Of a stretch of DNA of 64,000 bases, positions 58,726 to 64,000 are shown piece after piece. Each line of letters opens with the position of its first letter. Position 1 is the first letter of the stretch. A model generated the notes under the pieces. It searched no databases, was not told the DNA's origin, and worked only from the letters and a program-made list of their open reading frames with translations. The translations under genes and the position numbers were made by a program. The stretch covers positions 310,001-374,000 of the forward strand of contig JAPWHR010000001.1 in NCBI GenBank assembly GCA_027214345.1. Reading direction: 5' to 3'. The DNA is from Comamonadaceae bacterium G21597-S1 (GTDB lineage: Bacteria > Pseudomonadota > Gammaproteobacteria > Burkholderiales > Burkholderiaceae_C).

Positions 58726-58747
58726 ATACTGTTCATGCAACCAGTAT
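58726..58747. promoter_or_regulatory. LexA (SOS) box
   Basis: ATACTG, 10 nt (TTCATGCAAC), CAGTAT is a perfect six-base-arm palindrome with the LexA core CTG-N10-CAG at 58729-58744. It is 60 nt upstream of the radical SAM start codon. Confidence 0.8.
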
Positions 58748-58857
58748 ATGCGCCGGCACGCCCGGGCGTCAACGACTGGCGCCGTATGCCGCGTCCCTGT
58801 CCGGTTCCGGCTACCCCACCGCGACCCGGGCGGACGGCCGCCCCGGCTCCCGTCCCG

Positions 58858-59826
58858 TCAGGCGTTCGCGCCGGATCCCAGCAGCCGGGCCCGGGCCTGC
58901 TGGTATTCGCGGCGCAGTTGGGCGATGTAGTCGCCCGCACTTTGCAGCTTGTCGATCGCGCCGATGCCCTGGCCGCAGCCCCAGATGTCCTTCCAGGCCT
59001 TCTTGGCGTCGCCGCCGAAGTTCATCTTGCTCGGGTCGCTGACCGGCAGGTGGTCCGGATCCAGCCCCGCGGCGCGGATGCTGGGCGCAAGATAGTTGCC
59101 ATGCACGCCGGTGAACAGGTTGCTGTAGACGATGTCGTCCGAATTGCCGTCCACGATGGCCTGCTTGTAGCCGTCGAAGGCGCGGGCCTCCTCGGTCGCG
59201 ATGAAGGCCGAACCGATGTAGCCGAAGTCGGCACCCATGGCCTGCGCGGCCAGCACGGCATCACCGGTGGCGATCGCTCCCGACAGGGCCAGCGGGCCGT
59301 CGAACCACTGGCGGATCTCCTGCACCAGCGCAAAGGGGCTCTTGACGCCGGCATGTCCGCCAGCGCCGGCGGCCACCGCGATCAGGCCGTCGGCCCCCTT
59401 CTCGATCGCCTTGTGCGCAAAGCGGTTGTTGATCACGTCGTGCAGCACGACACCGCCATAACTGTGCGCGGCGGCATTGATGTCCTCGCGCGCGCCCAGG
59501 CTGGTGATGATGACCGGCACCTTGTACTGGACGCACAAGGCCATGTCGTGCTCGAGACGGTCGTTGCTCTTGTGCACGATCTGGTTGATCGCGAACGGCG
59601 CCGCCGGTTGCTGCGGATGGGCACGGTCATGCGCGGCCAGCGTCTCGGTGATCTCGGCCAGCCAGTCCTCGAGCTGGGCGGCCGGCCGCGCATTGAGGGC
59701 CGGCATGGAGCCGACCACGCCGGCAATACATTGCGCCACCACCAGCTTGGGATTGCTGATGATGAACAGCGGCGCGCCGATGATGGGCAAGGGCAGCGCG
59801 TTCAACGGTGGGGGCAATTTCGACAT
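58858..59826 (-). CDS. Nitronate monooxygenase (2-nitropropane dioxygenase) family protein
   Basis: This is an FMN-dependent TIM-barrel enzyme of 322 residues. It has LPIIGAPLFIISNPKLV near 13-29 (the FMN-binding opening), GADGLIAVAAGAGGHAG near 143-159 with the catalytic His in GGHAG, and SGAIATGDAVLAAQAMGADFGYIGSAF near 180-206 with the phosphate-binding AAQAMGA. It oxidises alkyl nitronates or related acids such as propionate-3-nitronate. It precedes the acyl-CoA dehydrogenase by 102 nt (reading left from it) and could be co-transcribed. Confidence 0.88.
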   Translation of the reverse strand: MSKLPPPLNALPLPIIGAPLFIISNPKLVVAQCIAGVVGSMPALNARPAAQLEDWLAEITETLAAHDRAHPQQPAAPFAINQIVHKSNDRLEHDMALCVQYKVPVIITSLGAREDINAAAHSYGGVVLHDVINNRFAHKAIEKGADGLIAVAAGAGGHAGVKSPFALVQEIRQWFDGPLALSGAIATGDAVLAAQAMGADFGYIGSAFIATEEARAFDGYKQAIVDGNSDDIVYSNLFTGVHGNYLAPSIRAAGLDPDHLPVSDPSKMNFGGDAKKAWKDIWGCGQGIGAIDKLQSAGDYIAQLRREYQQARARLLGSGANA

Positions 59827-59928
59827 GCGGTCCTTTGCTGGTTTCGGTGTATCAGCACCGTGCGACCGGTGCTGAACTGCCGATGACGCCCTCGGGGGCC
59901 ATGAAAGCGGTATGTGTCGCGCCCCGCG

Positions 59929-61719
59929 TCAGAATGCGTCGGGAGCCAACGCGACCACGCTGTCGGCGCCCTCGACGATACTGTCGCGCAGGCCGGGGGC
60001 CTTGGTCAGCAAGTGGTCGGCGTAGAAACGCGCGGTCGTGATCTTGGCGTGCAGGAACGTGTCGTCCTTGCCGTCGGCGATCTGCTGCTGGGCCACCAGC
60101 AGGGCCCGGCCCAGCTGCCATCCGGCCATCAGGTTGCCGGCCAGCATCAGATAGGGCACGCTGCCGGCAAACGCCGCATTCGGCGCCGTCTTGCTCTGCT
60201 CGGCGATGAAACGCACCACGTCGGCGAAGGCCGTGCGGGCGGCCGACAGCCGCGCCGCGACCGCCTTGGCGTCGGCGCTGCCGCTGGCCAGCAACTGCTG
60301 CTCGGTTTCTTCGACGCGCGCGGCGATCGCCAGCGCAGTCTGGCCGCCATCGCGCGCCGTCTTGCGCCCGACCAGGTCGTTGGCCTGGATCGCCGTCGTG
60401 CCTTCGTAGATCGGCAGGATGCGCGCGTCGCGGTAATACTGCGCCGCGCCGGTCTCCTCGATGAAACCCATGCCGCCGTGGACCTGCACCCCCAGGCTGG
60501 TGACCTCCAGGCTCATCTCGGTGCTGTAACCCTTGACCAGCGGCACCAGGTATTCGTAGAAGGCCTGGTTCTGCTTGCGCGTGTCGGCGTCCGGATGGTG
60601 GTGCGCCGCATCGTAGGCGGCCGCGGCCACCGACGCCATCGCGCGGCAACCCTCGGTATACGCACGCATGGTCATCAGCATGCGCTTGACGTCCGGGTGG
60701 TGGATGATGGGTGCGCTGGCCTTGATGGAGCCATCGACCGGCCGCGACTGCACGCGCTCGCGGGCGAACGCCACCGCCTTCTGGTAGGCCCGCTCGGCGA
60801 TCGCAATGCCCTGCACACCGACCGCGTAACGCGCCGCGTTCATCATGATGAACATGTACTCGAGGCCACGGTTCTCCTGACCCACCAGGTAGCCGATGGC
60901 GCCGCCATGGTCGCCGTATTGCAGCACCGCGGTGGGCGAGGCCTTGATGCCCAGCTTGTGTTCGATGCTGACGCAGTGCACGTCGTTGCGATCGCCCAGC
61001 GATCCGTCCTTGCCCACCAGGAACTTGGGCACGACGAACAGGCTGATGCCCTTGACACCTTCGGGTGCACCGCTGACGCGGGCCAGCACCAGGTGCACGA
61101 TGTTCTCGGCCATGTCGTGTTCGCCGTAGGTGATGAAGATCTTGGTGCCGAACACCTTGTAGCTTCCATCGGGCTGCGGCTCGGCGCGGCTGCGCACCAT
61201 GGCCAGGTCGGAGCCGGCCTGCGGCTCGGTCAGGTTCATCGTGCCGGTCCACTGGCCGCTGACCAGCTTCTCGAGGTAGATCGTCTTGAGTTCGTCCGAA
61301 CCCGCTGTCAGCAAGGCCTCGATGGCGCCGTCGGTCAGCAGCGGGCACAACGCAAAACTCATGTTGGCGCTGTTGACCATCTCGATGCAGGCCGCGCCGA
61401 TGGTCTTGGGCAGTCCCTGCCCACCGAAGTCCGCCGGATGTTGCAGGCCTTGCCAGCCCCCCTGCACGAACTGCGCGAATGCCTCCTTGAAGCCGGCCGT
61501 CGTGGTCACGACGCCGTCGCTCCAGGACGAGGGTTTCTGGTCGCCATCCCAGTTCAGCGGTGCCAGCACCTCCTGGTTGAAGCGGGCCGACTCCTCGAGC
61601 ACCGCCTGCGCCGTATCGATGCCGGCATCCTCGAAACCGGGCATGGCGGCCACCTCGGCCAGGCCGGCCAGGTGTTCGATGTTGAACAACATGTCCTTGA
61701 CGGGAGCTACGTAACTCAT
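59929..61719 (-). CDS. Acyl-CoA dehydrogenase, DmdC/long FadE type
   Basis: This flavoenzyme introduces an alpha-beta double bond in acyl-CoA and hands electrons to ETF. The 596-residue length, N-terminal extra domain and C-terminal Acetyl-CoA-dehydrogenase-like domain identify the long type seen in DmdC and PA0506/PA0508. It carries MNLTEPQAGSDL near 161-172 (FAD loop), KIFITYGEHD near 193-202, and IYEGTTAIQANDL with the catalytic Glu near 435. etfBA lies upstream on the same strand, but a strong terminator separates them. The preferred acyl chain is not known. Confidence 0.92.
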   Translation of the reverse strand: MSYVAPVKDMLFNIEHLAGLAEVAAMPGFEDAGIDTAQAVLEESARFNQEVLAPLNWDGDQKPSSWSDGVVTTTAGFKEAFAQFVQGGWQGLQHPADFGGQGLPKTIGAACIEMVNSANMSFALCPLLTDGAIEALLTAGSDELKTIYLEKLVSGQWTGTMNLTEPQAGSDLAMVRSRAEPQPDGSYKVFGTKIFITYGEHDMAENIVHLVLARVSGAPEGVKGISLFVVPKFLVGKDGSLGDRNDVHCVSIEHKLGIKASPTAVLQYGDHGGAIGYLVGQENRGLEYMFIMMNAARYAVGVQGIAIAERAYQKAVAFARERVQSRPVDGSIKASAPIIHHPDVKRMLMTMRAYTEGCRAMASVAAAAYDAAHHHPDADTRKQNQAFYEYLVPLVKGYSTEMSLEVTSLGVQVHGGMGFIEETGAAQYYRDARILPIYEGTTAIQANDLVGRKTARDGGQTALAIAARVEETEQQLLASGSADAKAVAARLSAARTAFADVVRFIAEQSKTAPNAAFAGSVPYLMLAGNLMAGWQLGRALLVAQQQIADGKDDTFLHAKITTARFYADHLLTKAPGLRDSIVEGADSVVALAPDAF

Positions 61720-61731
61720 GACAACCTCCAG

Positions 61732-61780
61732 AAATCAAAAAGGCTGCACCTGACCGACCAGCAGTCGCTCAGGTGCAGCC
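61732..61780 (-). terminator. Terminator between etfA and the acyl-CoA dehydrogenase
   Basis: On the minus strand GGCTGCACCTGA pairs with TCAGGTGCAGCC (12 perfect base pairs, 15-nt loop) and is followed by TTTTTGATTT. It ends just before the ribosome-binding site of the dehydrogenase, so it may attenuate read-through from etfBA. Confidence 0.75.
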
Positions 61781-61831
61781 GAAACTCGCACTGCGCCGAG
61801 GTGGCGCGATCTCGAAATACCCGAAACGCAA

Positions 61832-62764
61832 CTACAGCGCCGCAACCATCTCCGGCACGGCAACAAACAGATCGGCCTCGAGTCCGTAGTCGGCCACGCT
61901 GAAGATCGGGGCTTCCGGATCCTTGTTGATCGCGACGATGACCTTGCTGTCCTTCATGCCGGCCAGGTGCTGGATCGCGCCGCTGATGCCGCAGGCGATA
62001 TACAGCTGCGGCGCGACGATCTTGCCGGTCTGGCCGACCTGCCAGTCGTTGGGTGCGTAACCGGCGTCGACCGCGGCGCGCGAGGCACCCAGGGCAGCGC
62101 CGAGCTTGTCGGCCAGCGGGGTCATGACCTCGGTGAACTTCTCGGCGCTGGCCAGTGCCCGCCCGCCACTGACGACGATCTTGGCTGCGGTCAGTTCCGG
62201 ACGGTCGTTCTTGGCGATCTCGCTGCCGACGAACGAGACCTTGTCGCTGGCGCCGGCCGCGGTCAGGGTCTCCACCGCGGCGGATCCGCCTTCGGCGGCC
62301 GCGGCGTCGAATCCGGTCGTGCGCACGGTCACGACCTTGATCGGGTCGAGGCTTTGCACGGTGGCAATCGCATTGCCGGCGTAGATCGGACGCTCGAAGG
62401 TGTCGGGCGACTCGACCTTGGTGATGTCGGAGACCTGGCCCACGTCGAGCTTGGCCGCGACGCGCGGCGCGATGTTCTTGCCCGAAGCCGTGGCCGGGAA
62501 CAGGATGTGGCCGTAGTCCTTGGCGATGGCCAGCACCTGCGCGGCAACGTTTTCGGCCAGGCCATGGGCCATGCCGGCATCATCGGCATGCAGCACCTTG
62601 GCCACGCCGGCGATCTTGGCGGCCTCGGCGGCTGCGGCGCCGGCGTCGGATCCGGCCACCAGGACGTGGACATCCTTGTCGCACTGCAGTGCGGCAGTGA
62701 CGGTGTTGAGCGTCGCGGCCTTGATGCTGTTGTTGTCGTGTTCGGCGATGACGAGAGCGGTCAT
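61832..62764 (-). CDS. etfA: Electron transfer flavoprotein alpha subunit
   Basis: This is the FAD-binding subunit of the heterodimer that carries electrons from acyl-CoA dehydrogenases to the ETF-quinone oxidoreductase. The 310-residue product has the EtfA N-terminal domain ([12 protein letters not shown]) and C-terminal FAD domain with VSGGRALAS near 190-198, [20 protein letters not shown] near 250-270, and [20 protein letters not shown] near 286-305, the family signature. etfB is upstream by 80 nt. A strong terminator follows. Confidence 0.96.
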   Translation of the reverse strand: MTALVIAEHDNNSIKAATLNTVTAALQCDKDVHVLVAGSDAGAAAAEAAKIAGVAKVLHADDAGMAHGLAENVAAQVLAIAKDYGHILFPATASGKNIAPRVAAKLDVGQVSDITKVESPDTFERPIYAGNAIATVQSLDPIKVVTVRTTGFDAAAAEGGSAAVETLTAAGASDKVSFVGSEIAKNDRPELTAAKIVVSGGRALASAEKFTEVMTPLADKLGAALGASRAAVDAGYAPNDWQVGQTGKIVAPQLYIACGISGAIQHLAGMKDSKVIVAINKDPEAPIFSVADYGLEADLFVAVPEMVAAL

Positions 62765-62844
62765 GAATCAAATCTCCATTAATCGTTGGGTGTCGGGGCC
62801 TTGCGGCCTGACACGGAAGCGGACATCCTTGCCAGGTACGGGTG

Positions 62845-63594
62845 TCAGATGACCTTCGCTTCGTTTTTCAGCTTGTCGACCAGCGTGGCGACGTCGGGCA
62901 CCTTGATGCCGGCGGCGCGTTGCGGGGGCTCGGAGACCTTCAGGGTCTTGATGTGGGCCTTGATGTCCACGCCCAGGTCGGCCGGCTTGACGTTGTCGAG
63001 CTGCTTCTTCTTGGCCTTCATGATGTTGGGCAGGGTCACGTAACGCGGCTCGTTCAGGCGCAGGTCGGTGGTGACGATGGCCGGCAGCGTGATCGACACC
63101 GTCTCCAGGCCTCCATCGACCTCGCGCGTGACGCTGGCCTTGCCATCGGCGACCTCGACCTTGCTGGCGAATGTCGCCTGCGGCAGGTCGCACAATGCGG
63201 CCAGCATCTGGCCGGTCTGGTTGCAGTCGTCGTCGATCGCCTGCTTGCCCAGGATCACCAGGCCTGGCTGCTCCTTCTCGACCAGGGCCTTGAGCAGCTT
63301 GGCCACGGCCAGCGGCTGCAGTTCCTCGGTCGTCTCGACCAGGATGGCACGGTCGGCACCGATGGCCATGGCCGTGCGCAGCGTTTCCTGGCACTGCAAC
63401 ACGCCGCAGGACACCGCGATCACCTCCGTCGCAACACCTTTCTCGCGCAGGCGAACCGCCTCCTCGATGGCGATCTCGTCGAACGGATTCATGCTCATCT
63501 TGACGTTGGCGATGTCCACGCCACTGCCGTCGGATTTGACGCGCACCTTGACGTTGTAGTCCACGACGCGCTTCACAGGCACCATTACCTTCAT
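62845..63594 (-). CDS. etfB: Electron transfer flavoprotein beta subunit
   Basis: This is the AMP-binding partner of EtfA. The 249-residue product starts [19 protein letters not shown], with [19 protein letters not shown] near 36-54 (the family signature), [20 protein letters not shown] near 116-135, and the recognition loop around [13 protein letters not shown] near 190-202. A hairpin CTTCGGGCC/GGCCCGAAG lies in its leader at 63639-63661. It is the first gene of etfBA. Confidence 0.96.
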   Translation of the reverse strand: MKVMVPVKRVVDYNVKVRVKSDGSGVDIANVKMSMNPFDEIAIEEAVRLREKGVATEVIAVSCGVLQCQETLRTAMAIGADRAILVETTEELQPLAVAKLLKALVEKEQPGLVILGKQAIDDDCNQTGQMLAALCDLPQATFASKVEVADGKASVTREVDGGLETVSITLPAIVTTDLRLNEPRYVTLPNIMKAKKKQLDNVKPADLGVDIKAHIKTLKVSEPPQRAAGIKVPDVATLVDKLKNEAKVI

Positions 63595-63907
63595 TGTTGC
63601 GACTCCATTGCTTGTTTGATCGATTGATGGGAAAGCGGCTTCGGGCCGGTGGGGCCCGAAGGAAAACGCACCATTCTATGCGGGGCATCCGCCGCGCGGA
63701 CTTCGCCTGTGCGACAGGCACAGGCACCGCGACGACGCGCGCAAAGCCAGATGAATAGAACGGTCGTGCTTTTTCGTAGCCGGCATTGTAGAGCCGAGTC
63801 ATCGACGGCCCGCAAAGCGGCCAGCGTGCGGGTTTCCATGGACAGACAAGCACCGTCATCGGGCCTATATTCGGGCGACTTTCGCATTCCTTCGGAGCTC
63901 CCGTACC
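63595..63907. other. Divergent region between etfB and the binding-protein gene
   Basis: This 313-nt spacer holds one perfect nine-base-pair hairpin (63639-63661) in the etfB leader. A TATATT at 63866-63871 could be a -10 for the plus-strand gene, without a convincing -35. I see no gene in it. Confidence 0.45.
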
Positions 63908-64000
63908 ATGAAACGTTTCGCCTTCACCACCCTCGCCGTCGCTGCCAGCTGCTTTGCCAGCCTCGCCGGTGCACAGACCGTTCTGACGGTATCGTCCTGG
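63908..64000 (+). CDS. Periplasmic solute-binding protein, 5' end only
   Basis: The first 31 codons of a gene are cut by the window edge. The peptide has a Sec signal, MKRFAFTTLAVAASCFASLA then GAQ, and the mature start TVLTVSSW. That is the usual beginning of TRAP-type (DctP) solute-binding proteins (LTVSSW.PP). A CGGAG lies 11 nt upstream of the ATG. The family is a guess from eight residues. Confidence 0.55.
   Translation, partial: MKRFAFTTLAVAASCFASLAGAQTVLTVSSW

Overview
The window is a GC-rich chromosomal segment of a betaproteobacterium, most likely order Burkholderiales. Evidence: PhaR (polyhydroxyalkanoate control), an RpoD with a long Lys/Ala/Pro-rich N-terminus, a tctAB permease pair plus two stand-alone Bug-type receptors, and a protocatechuate 4,5-cleavage (pmd/lig) cluster. 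I cannot fix the family or genus. I see no prophage, insertion sequence, CRISPR array or rRNA; the genes are ordinary housekeeping blocks separated by catabolic islands, each with its own regulator.

Layout. 1-2.6 kb: tRNA-Leu(CAG), rimO and phaR in one direction, tRNA-Val(GAC). 2.7-8.6 kb: mixed metabolism (SDR dehydrogenase, VOC protein, lipoprotein gamma-glutamyltransferase, acyl-CoA ligase, Ldh2-type dehydrogenase). 8.7-13.3 kb: dnaG-rpoD. 13.4-15.7 kb: D(-)-tartrate dehydratase with a divergent LysR regulator, and between them what looks like the relic of a DapA-family gene. 15.8-19.9 kb: phosphatase, EamA exporter and a threonate/tetronate pair (ltnD-otnK). 19.9-27.2 kb: LysR regulator divergent from an operon of FAD amino-acid dehydrogenase, hydantoinase A and B, Bug receptor and RidA. 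27.3-31.4 kb: ferredoxin, glutamine-synthetase-like ligase and Rieske oxygenase, divergent from a GntR regulator, with two exact inverted copies of a 12-bp operator between them. 31.5-41.8 kb: protocatechuate meta-cleavage operon, read right to left as pmdE-F-D-A-B, then a complete TRAP transporter (dctP-Q-M), then pmdC and an aldo/keto reductase, with divergent LysR gene pmdR. 41.9-48.9 kb: small ACT and ASCH proteins, then a second set of ring- or acid-degradation type genes (Rossmann oxidoreductase, Bug receptor, dienelactone hydrolase, amidohydrolase, winged-helix regulator, FAH-family enzyme). 49.0-53.4 kb: FKBP isomerase and the chaperone block grpE-dnaK-dnaJ. 53.6-55.7 kb: tctBA. 55.7-63.9 kb: beta-CASP RNase, an SOS-box-controlled radical SAM protein, nitronate monooxygenase, acyl-CoA dehydrogenase and etfBA; the window ends inside a periplasmic binding-protein gene.

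How the parts fit. The pmd enzymes take protocatechuate through ring opening (PmdAB), oxidation to 2-pyrone-4,6-dicarboxylate (PmdC), pyrone hydrolysis (PmdD), hydration (PmdE) and aldol cleavage (PmdF) to pyruvate and oxaloacetate. The embedded TRAP system probably brings in an aromatic or pyrone acid. The promoter-like region in front of pmdE shares 20 of 26 bases with one in front of the Bug receptor gene near 45 kb, which links the two loci. The Rieske/ligase/ferredoxin unit could feed the pathway or act on an amine. EtfAB and the acyl-CoA dehydrogenase supply electron transfer for acyl-CoA oxidation.

The best leads are the twin GntR operators on the Rieske/ligase/ferredoxin unit, the LexA box before the PA0069-family radical SAM gene, and the twin promoters of the pmd and Bug loci. 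All names come from reading motifs and remembered family sequences; no database search was run.
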